Source: Planctomycetaceae bacterium (GTDB taxonomy: Bacteria > Planctomycetota > Planctomycetia > Planctomycetales > Planctomycetaceae). From it: a DNA stretch of 64,000 bases. How positions within the stretch are numbered: the first letter of the stretch is position 1; every line of letters begins with the position of its first letter. Under the pieces are notes generated by a model, which saw only the letters and a program-made list of their open reading frames with translations, did no database searches and was not told the DNA's origin. Positions 9,410 through 17,996 of this stretch are shown here, piece after piece. The DNA lies in NCBI GenBank assembly GCA_021732785.1, contig JAKFUG010000012.1, positions 186,001 through 250,000 on the forward strand. The letters run 5' to 3'. Position numbers and translations under genes: made by a program.

Positions 9410-10405
9410 TTATTCCGCCCGCAACGGTCGCAGCATGAGCGAATGCGTCGCCGCGGCGGGGGACTTCCGTTCGAACAGGACGCGGTAGACTTCCGACGTG
9501 ATCGGCATCTCGATCCCTTCCTGTTCGGACACCTCGAAGACGCTTTTTGCTGTCGCGACCCCTTCGGCGACCGCGGCCATCGTGGCGAGAATCTGGTCGA
9601 GCGTTTCGCCCTTGCCGAGCCGCTCGCCGACGCTGCGGTTCCGGCCGTAGGGACTCACGCAAGTGGTGATCAAGTCGCCCATGCCGGCGAGACCGGTGAA
9701 CGTGCTGGCTTCCGCGCCGAAGCGGGTGCCGAAGCGGGTCATTTCCACCAGGCCGCGCGTCATCAGGGCCGACTTGGCGTTGTCGCCAAAGCCGAGGCCG
9801 TCTGAAATCCCCGCGGCAATGGCAATCACGTTTTTCAACGCGGCGGCCATTTCCACACCGATGAGATCCAGGTTCGTGTAAACCCGGAACCGCTCGGTGT
9901 TGAACATTTTCTGGACTTGCCGCGCGAGGCCCAAATCACCGCTGGCCGCGACCACGGTGGCGGGCAATCGTCGCGCGATTTCTTCCGCGTGGCTGGGACC
10001 GCTGAGCGCGACCACGGCCCGGCTGCCGAGCGCTTCCGTGATGATCTCGCTGGGACGCTGGAAGGTTTCGTTTTCCAGACCCTTGATGACGCTGACCACC
10101 GGGCGGTTGAGTGTCAGGTACCCGCGGATTTCGTTGAGTGTGGACCGCAGGAACTGGGTGGGAATCGCCGCGACGAGAAACGAAGCGCCATCCAGCGCTT
10201 GAGCCAGGTCGGCGGTCACCTGCACTTTGTCCGGCAGCCGCACTCCGGGAAGCAGGCGTTTGTTTTCGCGGGTGGATTGAATCTGCTCGGCGAAAGTGGG
10301 GTTGCGGGCCCAGATGGCGACTTCCTGATCGTCGTGCTCCGCCAGCAAAATCGAGCAAGCCGTTGCCATCGCGCCGCTGCCGAGAATCGTAATCTTCGTA
10401 CTCAT
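9410..10405 (-). CDS. gpsA: NAD(P)-dependent glycerol-3-phosphate dehydrogenase
   Basis: 331 aa, the usual GpsA length. The N-terminus ITILGSGAMATACSILLAEH is the Rossmann dinucleotide-binding loop. The middle has SVIKGLENETFQRPSEII and ALSGPSHAEEI, and the C-terminal domain has KNVIAIAAGISDGLGFGDN with the catalytic lysine, then TFTGLAGMGDLITTC. It reduces dihydroxyacetone phosphate to sn-glycerol 3-phosphate for phospholipid synthesis in the cytosol. It may share a transcript with pgm. Confidence 0.96.
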   Translation of the reverse strand: MSTKITILGSGAMATACSILLAEHDDQEVAIWARNPTFAEQIQSTRENKRLLPGVRLPDKVQVTADLAQALDGASFLVAAIPTQFLRSTLNEIRGYLTLNRPVVSVIKGLENETFQRPSEIITEALGSRAVVALSGPSHAEEIARRLPATVVAASGDLGLARQVQKMFNTERFRVYTNLDLIGVEMAAALKNVIAIAAGISDGLGFGDNAKSALMTRGLVEMTRFGTRFGAEASTFTGLAGMGDLITTCVSPYGRNRSVGERLGKGETLDQILATMAAVAEGVATAKSVFEVSEQEGIEMPITSEVYRVLFERKSPAAATHSLMLRPLRAE

Positions 10406-10513
10406 GAGAGTGGAAATTCTCCCGGAACGGGATCGGGAGAGAATCGTCGCGACTCCCTCCGCCCGGTTCTTGAACTAGGCTTCGTGTGGTTCATACCGCC
10501 AAGGAGTATCGTA

Positions 10514-10747
10514 ATGGAAACCGTTCTCGAACAGAACACTCGGGCTTTCGTCGACCGTCGCGGCAGCGTGGAAGGCGGGCATGGCGGCCCGGAACGTCGC
10601 CAGTTCCGTGCGACCCCCAACGTCGAACGTCCGGAAATTGCCGAGCTGGGCAACGCGATCGATCAATACAAGCTGGAACACCGCCGCCGGTTCATCACGT
10701 TCGAGGAATTGCACTCGGTGCTCACGCGGCTGGGGTACCACAAATAG
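10514..10747 (+). CDS. Small conserved-type protein of unknown function (77 aa)
   Basis: The start at 10514 is set by AAGGAG at 10501-10506. The frame is open far upstream, but that part is antisense to gpsA. The protein is soluble and charged (GGPERRQF, QYKLEHRRRFITFEELHSVLTRLGYHK). The C-terminal half looks like one folded helical unit of the kind that binds nucleic acid or protein, but I recognise no family. It is divergent from gpsA. The stop codon TAG is the first three bases of a repeat (TAGGGTGGAACGAGT) that also ends rlmB. Confidence 0.7.
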   Translation: METVLEQNTRAFVDRRGSVEGGHGGPERRQFRATPNVERPEIAELGNAIDQYKLEHRRRFITFEELHSVLTRLGYHK

Positions 10748-10787
10748 GGTGGAACGAGTCCGCAAGTTTCACCGCTTTGCAGTTGAA

Positions 10788-10931
10788 GCTCCAAATTCCA
10801 AGCTCCAAATTCCAAACAAGGGACAAATTCCAAGTTTCAAACGCAAAGGATGACATTGATGTCTTCCCTGCAATCGTTTGGAATTTGGAACTTGATGCTT
10901 GTTTGGAAGTTGGCATTTGGAATTTGGAGCT
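10788..10931. repeat. Inverted simple repeat, family K
   Basis: The left arm repeats the unit TCCAAATTCCAAG and the right arm repeats its complement (GGAATTTGGAACTT), forming a palindrome of about 144 bp that is more AT-rich than its surroundings. The rest of the 424-bp spacer to 11171 holds repeat A and no gene. A second copy is at 20107-20369. Confidence 0.8.
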
Positions 10932-11012
10932 TCTCGCATTGACTGTCGCCACCGCATGGAATGTCGCTGTGCGGTTTCGCGCCCCGCGTTGATTCAACGA
11001 GTGCTATAATCA

Positions 11013-11142
11013 CTCGTTCCCATGCTCTGCGTGGGAACGCCGGGTTTCGACGCTCTGCGTCGTCTTCGATGATTTAGTCTCTACGACGTGCGACGCGGAG
11101 CGTCTCGGCCGCGTGTTCCCACGCGGAGCATGGGAACAAGTT
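11013..11142. repeat. Palindromic repeat, family A
   Basis: Ends are CTCGTTCCCATGCTC and its inverse near 11120-11142. The inner pair is GACGCTCTGCGTC / GACGCGGAGCGTC. Each arm (GTTCCCACGC-GCGTGGGAAC) can fold alone as well as with the other arm. Other copies: 13198-13329, 15133-15183 (half) and 20127-20257. Confidence 0.85.
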
Positions 11143-11171
11143 GTGAACATTGGGATTTCCTTTGAATTTTG

Positions 11172-11738
11172 TCATTCGTCTCCGTCGAGACGATACATCA
11201 AGTCTGTTCGGGCGACGTACTTCACACCCGCAGTGACCACACTGCCTTCGTGAATGATGGGGTGTTGAAAGAGCAAGCCCATTCCGGTTTTGGGTTTAAT
11301 TGAGATCTCCGGTTCTGTCACGAACGTGGTGTTTCCTCCCTCAAATGCTTCATTGAGGTAGACGAGAAACGTGTAGAAACTCTGCTCGCACTCGCTGCGA
11401 TGAAAAGCACCATCCTTGTGCGGCGCGAATCGCATCCCAGGTTCATATCGATAGCAACGAAATCGTTCGTTGATGCCCACAAGTGACCGGCCGTGGATTT
11501 TCTTGGGCGCTTTATCTCGTATTCGATTGAGCAGCTTCTGTCCCAATTCTTCATCGTCGAAGATCACGCGATCATTGTTGCGCACATCAGTCTTCACTGC
11601 AACACCGGAGTAAGTATTGATCGTCGCCACTTCCGGCCCCAGCAATTCGATGCGAGTCACGAGTTCACTGCACTCGGAAGAGCTCAGCAAATTTGGCAAT
11701 TTGATGATGTACGGCTGCTCGCGATCAACTTCAAACAT
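11172..11738 (-). CDS. 2-oxoglutarate/Fe(II) oxygenase, prolyl 4-hydroxylase type
   Basis: 188 aa from the ATG at 11738; upstream in-frame starts lack homology and signals. The iron-binding HxD is at H107/D109 (RFAPHKDGAF) and the distal histidine at H163 (HPIIHEGSVV). K173 in GVKYVARTDL is in the place of the 2-oxoglutarate-binding basic residue, so the active site looks complete. A central LVYLNEAFEGGNTTF strand is typical of the P4Hc fold. No signal peptide, so the substrate is probably a cytosolic protein or small molecule. It is divergent from the Sm-like gene and next to RNA methyltransferases. A ribosome or translation-factor target is possible but only an inference. Confidence 0.8.
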   Translation of the reverse strand: MFEVDREQPYIIKLPNLLSSSECSELVTRIELLGPEVATINTYSGVAVKTDVRNNDRVIFDDEELGQKLLNRIRDKAPKKIHGRSLVGINERFRCYRYEPGMRFAPHKDGAFHRSECEQSFYTFLVYLNEAFEGGNTTFVTEPEISIKPKTGMGLLFQHPIIHEGSVVTAGVKYVARTDLMYRLDGDE

Positions 11739-11979
11739 TGTGTTTCCAAGTGAGATTGGATGTTGATGGACCGGCATTGAACGCCGTTGGTTTTTCGACG
11801 TCTTTGCTCGTAATTCTACCGGATATGGTCGTATTCTCAGAGTCTCAAAGAGAGCCAAGTCGACACGTTTTTCAGGCAATTTTCTGCCCTATTTCTTCAC
11901 TTGCCGACTGCTCTCCAACACCGGTGCAGTGTCGTCTACAATATCCTGTGATGGCTCGCTCAACGGGGGAGAAACAAGC

Positions 11980-12255
11980 ATGGCCGAACCAACCATCTGG
12001 GACGAATTCCGCGGGCAGGAAGTGGTGCTGGATGTCGTCAGCCAGTACGTGATCATCGGGACACTCGAACGGGTCGATACCCACTTCGCCACGCTGACCG
12101 ACGCCGATTGTCATGATCTCCGTGACAGTAAAACCACGCGCGACCTCTACGTGCTGCAAGCGCGACGGCACGGCGTCCGCCCCAATCGGCAAAGTCTGTC
12201 CGTCCGCCAGAACGAAATCGTCAGTCTGTCGCGGTTGGTGGATGTGATCGAGTAA
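11980..12255 (+). CDS. Small Sm-like (LSm/Hfq-fold) protein candidate
   Basis: 91 aa from the ATG at 11980, preceded by GGGGGAG. The pattern is that of an Sm fold: an N-terminal helix (IWDEFRG), then strands VVLDVVSQYVIIGTLERVD and HFATLTDADCHD, where the glycine and the following acidic turn resemble the Sm1 motif. A variable charged loop and a final strand pair, NEIVSLSRLVDVIE, resemble Sm2. Sm proteins form rings that bind RNA. I recognise no named family, so this is a fold-level inference. It is 158 bp upstream of rlmB on the same strand, with repeat B between them. Confidence 0.6.
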   Translation: MAEPTIWDEFRGQEVVLDVVSQYVIIGTLERVDTHFATLTDADCHDLRDSKTTRDLYVLQARRHGVRPNRQSLSVRQNEIVSLSRLVDVIE

Positions 12256-12275
12256 TCTCTTGAGATTCCTCATCC

Positions 12276-12344
12276 GTGTGCCACTGGCTCCGCCAGTGTC
12301 CTGGATTGCATCCATCAAAAACACTGGCAGAGCCAGTGGCACAC
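12276..12344. repeat. Palindromic repeat, family B
   Basis: Hairpin with arms GTGTGCCACTGGCTC and its inverse (AGAGCCAGTGGCACAC), loop of about 20 bp. Further copies at 29422-29508, 38617-38694 and 48538-48618. Between the Sm-like gene and rlmB. Confidence 0.9.
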
Positions 12345-12413
12345 ACGGGGATTTCGTATTGACCCCACAGCGATGGTCTCCCGGCGACTCGCCGGGGGCT
12401 AAGACGGTTTGCC

Positions 12414-13175
12414 ATGCCTCGCGAACGACAATCTCCGCGGAGTGTGAACCACAACCGAGCATGGTTATGGGGTCGGCACGCGGTTCTGGAAACTCTGCGG
12501 GCGGGGCGCTGGATTCCGTTGGAAGTTGCGCTGTCGCCGCGCTGTCCGGGCGATGTCGCTCAGGAAGTCTATCGATACACGCAAGAGCAAGCGGTTGCGT
12601 TGATCAAGGAAACGGACGCGGACCTCACCAAACGTTGCCGGTCGGAAGACCACCAAGGTCTTGCCGCCCGGTTGCCGGAGTTTCCGTATGCGGACTTCGA
12701 GGAAATCTGCGAAACCGCGAGCGTGTGGTTGGTGCTCGATCGCATTCACGATTCGCACAATTTCGGGGCGATGGTCCGCTCGGCGGTCGGCCTCGGCGTG
12801 GACGCGGTACTCGTCGGCGAGACGGAACAATCGGCGGTCAATCGCCAGGTGGTGCAAAGTTCCGCGGGGGCGGTGAATCTGCTGCCGATCGTGCGGGTTT
12901 CCAGCCTCGTGGAGACGATCCATGCTTTGCACGGCCGCGGCGTGAAAATCGTTGCGGCAACGGAAAAAGCCGAGCACACGATTTTCACCGCCGATTTGCG
13001 ACCACCGGTGGCGATCATCATCGGCAACGAAGGCCGCGGGGTCGACACAGCCTTGTTGGAGCGTTGCACGTTGCCAGTGCGGATTCCGATGGCCAATCAA
13101 CTCGGCTCGCTCAACGCCGCCGTGGCCGCGGGGATTGTGTGTTATGAAGTGCTGCGGCAGAAATCCGAGATGTAG
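12414..13175 (+). CDS. rlmB: 23S rRNA 2'-O-methyltransferase, RlmB type (SpoU family)
   Basis: 253 aa. The N-terminal substrate-binding part starts LWGRHAVLETLRAG, typical of RlmB/TrmH. The SPOUT catalytic domain (about 100-250) has the three SpoU motifs: LDRIHDSHNFGAMVRSA, IIIGNEGRGVD and IPMANQLGSLNAAVAAGI. It would methylate the ribose 2'-OH of a guanosine (G2251 in E. coli 23S rRNA) using SAM, as a knotted dimer. The next gene is a second SpoU paralogue. The stop TAG is the start of the TAGGGTGGAACGAGT repeat also seen at 10745. Confidence 0.88.
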   Translation: MPRERQSPRSVNHNRAWLWGRHAVLETLRAGRWIPLEVALSPRCPGDVAQEVYRYTQEQAVALIKETDADLTKRCRSEDHQGLAARLPEFPYADFEEICETASVWLVLDRIHDSHNFGAMVRSAVGLGVDAVLVGETEQSAVNRQVVQSSAGAVNLLPIVRVSSLVETIHALHGRGVKIVAATEKAEHTIFTADLRPPVAIIIGNEGRGVDTALLERCTLPVRIPMANQLGSLNAAVAAGIVCYEVLRQKSEM

Positions 13176-13197
13176 GGTGGAACGAGTTCGCGAGTTG

Positions 13198-13329
13198 AAC
13201 TCGTTCCCACGCTCCGCGTGGGAACGCCGGGTCGAGACGCTCTGCGTCGTCTTGGTCTAATGTTCAATCAGCGATTGCGACGCGGAGCGTCGCGGCCGTG
13301 TGTTCCCACGCAGAGCGTGGGAACAAGTT
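13198..13329. repeat. Palindromic repeat, family A
   Basis: Full-length copy with both arms between rlmB and the second SpoU gene. When translated it produces a false N-terminal extension (FPRRAWEQ) of the downstream frame. A short family L fragment (GAATTTCGGATTT, 13384-13413) follows immediately before the next start codon. Confidence 0.88.
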
Positions 13330-13419
13330 CGTCACACCCGCGTTTCGCTCAGCGAGTGCGCAGCTTATGATCTCGTCTTTCCTTCTGATTTCGACATTCG
13401 AATTTCGGATTTTCCCTCC

Positions 13420-14166
13420 ATGTCCCTGACGCTGAAAAACCCGCACAGTGTTCTCGCCGCTTTGGCTTGCCGGCCGCATGATGTACTCGAAGTGCGGTTG
13501 CCCCCGCATCGGCCTTCGGATGCGTGGTCGCAGGTCGGCGACATGGCCCGGACCGCGGGAATTCCGGTCCGCACCGAACTGGGCGAGTCCACCGGCGGAC
13601 GCTTCAACAAGCTCGAAAAACACGAACGGACCAGTGCCGCCTCGGCGACCATTCGCGAGCATGTGGAATCGCCCGTCGAGATGCAGTGGGCGAATTTGGA
13701 ACAACCGTTTGGCGTCTGGCTGGCTCTCGATTGTCTGCAAGACCCGCACAATGTCGGGGCCATTTTCCGCTCCGCCGCCTTTTTCGGCATCCGGGGGGTG
13801 ATCCTGACGAAAGACCGCTCGGCACCACTCACCGGCACCGCCTATGATGTCGCCTCCGGCGGAATGGAGCACGTTCCGTTCGCGCAGGTCACGAACCTGG
13901 CTGCGGCATTGAAGTCGGCAAAGGAAGCCGGACTGTGGATCCTCGGCAGTTCCGAACACGCCCCGCGCGATGTGCAGGAGATTCCCCGCGATCGCCACTG
14001 GTTACTCGTCATCGGCAATGAAGAACAGGGATTGCGGCGGCTGACACTCGACCTGTGCGATGATGTCTGCCGCATCGCGCCGCAAGGGGCGGTGGGATCG
14101 CTCAACGCCTCGGTTGCAGCGGGGGTCATGATGTCGATGCTGACACGCCCCGTCACAACTCCGTAA
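13420..14166 (+). CDS. SpoU/TrmH family RNA 2'-O-methyltransferase
   Basis: 248 aa from the ATG at 13420; upstream in-frame codons come from repeat DNA. The N-terminal domain (NPHSVLAALACRPHDVLEV) resembles the RlmB substrate-binding domain. The SPOUT part has LDCLQDPHNVGAIFRSA, VIGNEEQGLRRL and GSLNASVAAGVMM, so the SAM knot and catalytic arginine region are intact. The target nucleotide (tRNA or rRNA guanosine) cannot be told from sequence. It is a divergent paralogue of rlmB. The stop TAA abuts the hairpin at 14166-14233. Confidence 0.85.
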   Translation: MSLTLKNPHSVLAALACRPHDVLEVRLPPHRPSDAWSQVGDMARTAGIPVRTELGESTGGRFNKLEKHERTSAASATIREHVESPVEMQWANLEQPFGVWLALDCLQDPHNVGAIFRSAAFFGIRGVILTKDRSAPLTGTAYDVASGGMEHVPFAQVTNLAAALKSAKEAGLWILGSSEHAPRDVQEIPRDRHWLLVIGNEEQGLRRLTLDLCDDVCRIAPQGAVGSLNASVAAGVMMSMLTRPVTTP

Positions 14167-14233
14167 CAAGCCGGAAGCGCGAGCGCCCGGTTCTTCTCCG
14201 GAAAAGAACCGGGCGCTGGAGCTTCCGGCTTGT
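14166..14233. terminator. Large hairpin between convergent genes (repeat family F), possible two-way terminator
   Basis: The outer stem pairs ACAAGCCGGAAGC (14166-14178) with its exact complement at 14221-14233. The inner 14-bp stem pairs AGCGCCCGGTTCTT (14182-14195) with 14204-14217 around an 8-base loop. It sits between two convergent stop codons, which suits a bidirectional terminator, but there is no strong T-run. Confidence 0.7.
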
Positions 14234-14237
14234 AAAG

Positions 14238-15062
14238 TCACTCCACGGGCGGTTGCCAGTCACCCCAGTGCGAGAGGTATTCTGCATACGCGGGGATGGC
14301 CACGGACTGTTGTTCCAGCCACGTCTTTGTCTCGGTGACAAGCTGGTGTTCGGCTTCGACGGTCAGCTTGCCGAGGATCACCCGCGATCGCAGAAAGACA
14401 AAGTACGTGTCGAGGACATCGCATCGGCAGTAATCGTTGACCTTCTGCTTTTCCCCGGCGTCCCAATAATCCTGCACCTGCGAGCCATCCATTCCCGACT
14501 TGCCCGGCTTGCCGATGAGGTTTGCCAGCAAGTTCAACCCGCCGGTCAACTTGCCCGCGCCGAAGTTCGAGAGCAGATCGTATAGATCGAGATGGGCTTC
14601 GGAATTGTAGCGGTTGCGGGCCTGTTCAAAGCTGCGGGCTTCGACATTGAACCACGCGGGGACGGCATAACCGTAGCGAAACGCCGCCAATTCCAGCACC
14701 GGCAGGTCGTAACCGCGGCCGTTGAAGCTGACGAGCGTTGGCCGTCCGTAATGATTCCACCCGGTCCAGAAGAGCCGCGTGATGACGTGCGGCCGGTACA
14801 GCGGGGCATCGAGCGTGACCAGATCGAGCAGTCGGTAACTCGCATCCACCTTCGCCACCGCCACGGACGCCGGCAGGACAAACGTCGTCGGCAACACATC
14901 ACGGCCGACGTCGTCCATCAACTCCTTGCGATACCGCGCCGTCGCCGCTGATGCAGTGAGGCCATCGTCGGGATACCGCACTTTGGCGATGAGATCCCCA
15001 TCGGCGATCGATTCGATATCGAAGATGAGATAAGCCACTCCACCGCGGCGTTCGTCGGTCAT
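14238..15062 (-). CDS. Predicted 3'-5' exonuclease, PolB-like DEDD family
   Basis: 274 aa. The DEDD catalytic acids are visible: LIFDIES near residues 12-18 (ExoI), [19 protein letters not shown] (ExoII), and [17 protein letters not shown] with the last aspartates (ExoIII). [15 protein letters not shown] in the middle is also characteristic of this stand-alone PolB-exonuclease-like family. It would degrade single-stranded DNA or RNA from the 3' end with two metal ions; the physiological substrate is unknown. It is cytosolic and converges on the SpoU gene. Confidence 0.87.
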   Translation of the reverse strand: MTDERRGGVAYLIFDIESIADGDLIAKVRYPDDGLTASAATARYRKELMDDVGRDVLPTTFVLPASVAVAKVDASYRLLDLVTLDAPLYRPHVITRLFWTGWNHYGRPTLVSFNGRGYDLPVLELAAFRYGYAVPAWFNVEARSFEQARNRYNSEAHLDLYDLLSNFGAGKLTGGLNLLANLIGKPGKSGMDGSQVQDYWDAGEKQKVNDYCRCDVLDTYFVFLRSRVILGKLTVEAEHQLVTETKTWLEQQSVAIPAYAEYLSHWGDWQPPVE

Positions 15063-15072
15063 GGGGGATTCC

Positions 15073-15183
15073 GGAGAGAGTCGAGAGCGGAGGGTCGAGA
15101 GTCAAGAGCCAGAAAATTGATGAATGCGATTGAACTCGTTCCCATGCTCCGCGTGGGAACGCACGGCCGCGACGCTCTGCGTC
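15073..15183. repeat. Half-copies of repeat families H and A
   Basis: 15073-15111 is a single H arm (GAGAGTCGAGAGC... ending AGAGCCAGA). 15133-15183 is a single left arm of A (AACTCGTTCCCATGCTC... GACGCTCTGCGTC). Neither has its partner arm, so both look truncated. The rest of the spacer to 15277 shows no gene. Confidence 0.75.
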
Positions 15184-15277
15184 ACATTCGATTCACGAAG
15201 GAACCAGTTGGGAAGTTTTTCCTTCCGCTAAGCGGCAAGCGAGGAATGTTTGTTTTCCCTCCATTTTGCACTGTATT

Positions 15278-16351
15278 TCAGTGCGAATGATCGTGGTCGT
15301 GATCATGCCCCTCTTCGGAATGCACCGCCGGGGCGTGGGTGTGTTCGGGTTCGAGGAAACCAATCGCCCAGGCGGCGACCAACCCCGCGACCAAGGCGAG
15401 GGACAACCGGACACGGTCGTGCGAATGGAACTGCACTTCGGGCAGCAGATCACTCAGTGCAATGCAGACAAAAACACCCGCGGAAAAGGCGAGCGCCGTG
15501 CCGACAAAGAGGTTCTGCTGAGCCGACATCGACCGCAGGCCGAGATGAAACAGCACGATCCCGGCAGGCACCAGCATCGCATACGTCAAGTTGACGAAAT
15601 GCCGGGCCGCTTTCGACCATCCCGCGGCGGACATCAACGAGGTGATCGACAACGAATCCAGCGGCTTGTGCAAGGCGATGCCGAGGAAGGTGCCGATGCC
15701 GGGAAGCAACAACCCGGCCATGTGCCGCGTATCGGCTTCGACGTGAGCGGCGAGGGCCAGCCCGTCGGTGATGGTGTGCAGCGACAACCCAAATGTCACG
15801 CCCATCCAACTGGTGGCCTGCGGACGGGGGTGGTGCTCGTCCGCGGAATGATCGTGATCGTGCCGGTGATCATGGTCGTGGTCGTGTCCATGATCGTGTG
15901 AATGGTCATGAGCGTGATCGGCACCCGGGGCTTCTTCATCGAAGCTGTCATGATTGTGGAAGTGGAACATCCGCAGCATGAAGAACATCGACACGAGGCC
16001 GACGAGCATCCACATCATCGCCCAGTCGAGCGCGTGGGCCATGCCTGATTGATTCAGAATCACCACGGCATGCGGCAATTGATGGAGCATCCCGACGCCG
16101 AGCATCAGGCCGCCGATGAGGCTCATCATGATCTGCAACCGGGTGTGCGTCAGCCGTATCAAACCGGGGAGCAACCCGCCCATCACCGAAGCGGCAACGA
16201 CCAGCACGCAATACACCGTGAGCTGCACCCATGCCGTGTTCGCCTCTGGAACCGTGGCGTGGTCATCTGCCGCCGCTCCGCACAGGGTGACTAGTCCCGC
16301 CGCCGTTAACAGCCCGATGCACCAGACGGCCGGCCGTTGCATATCGCGCAT
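15278..16351 (-). CDS. ZIP family divalent metal transporter
   Basis: 357 aa from the ATG at 16351 (GGAGGAG upstream); an upstream frame extension is unsupported. A signal-like first helix is followed by helices around 35-60, 65-90 and 100-125. Next comes a long cytoplasmic loop very rich in HD repeats (about 155-190), then the ZIP core with GLSLHTITDGLALAAHVE and GIALHKPLDSLS, which carry the metal-binding histidines, and final helices. The C-terminus is a second His/Asp-rich tail. ZIP proteins import Zn2+ or related cations; the histidine stretches probably buffer or sense metal. Confidence 0.88.
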   Translation of the reverse strand: MRDMQRPAVWCIGLLTAAGLVTLCGAAADDHATVPEANTAWVQLTVYCVLVVAASVMGGLLPGLIRLTHTRLQIMMSLIGGLMLGVGMLHQLPHAVVILNQSGMAHALDWAMMWMLVGLVSMFFMLRMFHFHNHDSFDEEAPGADHAHDHSHDHGHDHDHDHRHDHDHSADEHHPRPQATSWMGVTFGLSLHTITDGLALAAHVEADTRHMAGLLLPGIGTFLGIALHKPLDSLSITSLMSAAGWSKAARHFVNLTYAMLVPAGIVLFHLGLRSMSAQQNLFVGTALAFSAGVFVCIALSDLLPEVQFHSHDRVRLSLALVAGLVAAWAIGFLEPEHTHAPAVHSEEGHDHDHDHSH

Positions 16352-16658
16352 CGCACGTGCTCCTCCACCCCGGTCCGACCGAACGCGGGCGGACACCGGG
16401 AAGGAACACAGTCTACCCAAGCGAAGCGCGAAGAGCGACCGTGACGTACTTGAATCGCGGATGCAATCAAATTGCGAGAAGAGACGCGCGGGGTCGGACA
16501 TCCCATCGAGTTCGATAACCTCTTGTCCGTTCGCAGGTTATGGACTTGAGAAACGCCTCGACAGCGCGATATAGTCCGGCTTCTCGGGTTGGACGCGCTC
16601 CTTCAGCCCGCCGTTACCGGCACCGGTCTGTCCCTGACTTCGATTTGAGAACCGCTTT

Positions 16659-17834
16659 ATGAATTATCCGCCGACCGCGTTCTGGCGTCGTTCTGTCGTG
16701 GCGATTTGTGCGGGACTCTGGCTGACGATTTCGTGCGGCGGATGTAATGGAACCAAAGCCGATCCCACCGAGATTGTCATCGGACACTACGGTTCCATGA
16801 CGGGTTCGGAGGCGACGTTCGGGGCCTCGACCGATAACGGCATCAAGCTCGCGGTCGAGGAAATCAACGCGGCCGGGGGCATCAACGGCAAGAAAGTCCG
16901 CCTGATCACCTATGACGATAAAGGCGATGCCCGCGAAGCCGGGACGGCGGTGACGCGGTTGGTCACGAAGGATCGCGTCGCGGCCGTGCTGGGGGAAGTC
17001 GCCTCCGGATTATCGCTCGCCGGGGCTCCGGTCTGTCAGGAAAATGGCGTCCCGATGATCACGCCTTCCTCGACAAACCCGAAGGTCACCAAAGTCGGTG
17101 ACATGATCTTCCGCGTCTGCTTCATCGATCCGTTTCAGGGTTCGGTCTGTGCCAAATTCGCTCGGGAATCGGAGAAGTTGAAAGCGTCCAAAGCCGCGAT
17201 TCTGACCGATCAGGCCTCGCCGTATTCGGTCGGCCTGCAGGAAGAATTCGAAAAGGCCTTCATCGCGCTCGGCGGGTCGGTTGTTTCAAAGCAAACGTAT
17301 CAGGCCGGTGATCAGGATTTTTCGGCCCAGTTGACCGCGATCCGCAGCAGCGAACCGGACGTGATCTTTGTCCCCGGGTATTACACCGATGTGGGCAACA
17401 TCGCGCTCCAAGCGAAGAAGCTCGGGCTCAACACGCCACTGCTCGGGGGCGACGGTTGGGATTCCTCCAAGCTGGGGGAAATCGGCGGCAAGGCTTTGGA
17501 CGGCTGTTTCTACTCGAATCACTACTCGCAACAGGATCCGAGCGAACGGGTACAGGACTTCATCAAGAAGTATTCCGCCAAGCATAAAGAGACACCGGAT
17601 GGTTTGGCCGCGCTGGGATATGACGCCGCCCGCATTCTGTTTGAAGCGATGGGCCGTGCGAAATCGCTCGGGGGTGCCGATCTTGCCGCGGAATTGGCGA
17701 AGACGAAAGACTTCGACGGCGTCACCGGCCGCATTTCCATCGACGCGGACCGCAACGCGGTGAAACCGGCGGTGATCCTCGAAATGAAAAACAGCCAGCC
17801 GGAATTCGTGACGACGATTCAACCGGGAACGTAA
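16659..17834 (+). CDS. livK: ABC transporter substrate-binding protein, branched-chain amino acid/urea type
   Basis: 391 aa. An N-terminal export signal with the hydrophobic core AICAGLWLTISC precedes a cysteine pair that may be a non-canonical lipobox. The mature part starts TEIVIGHYGSMTGSEATFG, typical of periplasmic-binding fold type I receptors, followed by AVEEINAAGGINGKKVRLI and DDKGDAREAG. It is the first gene of a five-gene importer operon (two permeases and two ATPases follow). Substrate may be leucine/isoleucine/valine, other amino acids, or urea; sequence alone does not decide. Confidence 0.88.
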   Translation: MNYPPTAFWRRSVVAICAGLWLTISCGGCNGTKADPTEIVIGHYGSMTGSEATFGASTDNGIKLAVEEINAAGGINGKKVRLITYDDKGDAREAGTAVTRLVTKDRVAAVLGEVASGLSLAGAPVCQENGVPMITPSSTNPKVTKVGDMIFRVCFIDPFQGSVCAKFARESEKLKASKAAILTDQASPYSVGLQEEFEKAFIALGGSVVSKQTYQAGDQDFSAQLTAIRSSEPDVIFVPGYYTDVGNIALQAKKLGLNTPLLGGDGWDSSKLGEIGGKALDGCFYSNHYSQQDPSERVQDFIKKYSAKHKETPDGLAALGYDAARILFEAMGRAKSLGGADLAAELAKTKDFDGVTGRISIDADRNAVKPAVILEMKNSQPEFVTTIQPGT

Positions 17835-17839
17835 GGCAA

Positions 17840-17990
17840 AAATCCGAATGTCGAAATCCGAAATTCGAAGGAAGCCGGAAATTCGAAATCTGAAACAGTA
17901 TTCGTGTGAAATCTGATTCTGATCGCGCTCCGTTTCTCCATTTAAAAATTCCGATTTCCTTCGGATTTCGTGCTTCGAATTTCGGATTTC
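17840..17990. repeat. Inverted simple repeat, family L
   Basis: The left arm has units like CCGAAATTCGAA and the right arm units like TTCGAATTTCGGATTTC, forming an imperfect palindrome that fills the livK-livH spacer up to the livH start. A fragment of this family is at 13384-13413. Confidence 0.75.
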
Positions 17991-17996
17991 TTCCTC

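Noticed and set aside
13300-13419. N-terminal extension of the second SpoU gene
   Set aside because: The extra residues (FPRRAWEQ...) are translated repeat A and L sequence and are not part of the family.
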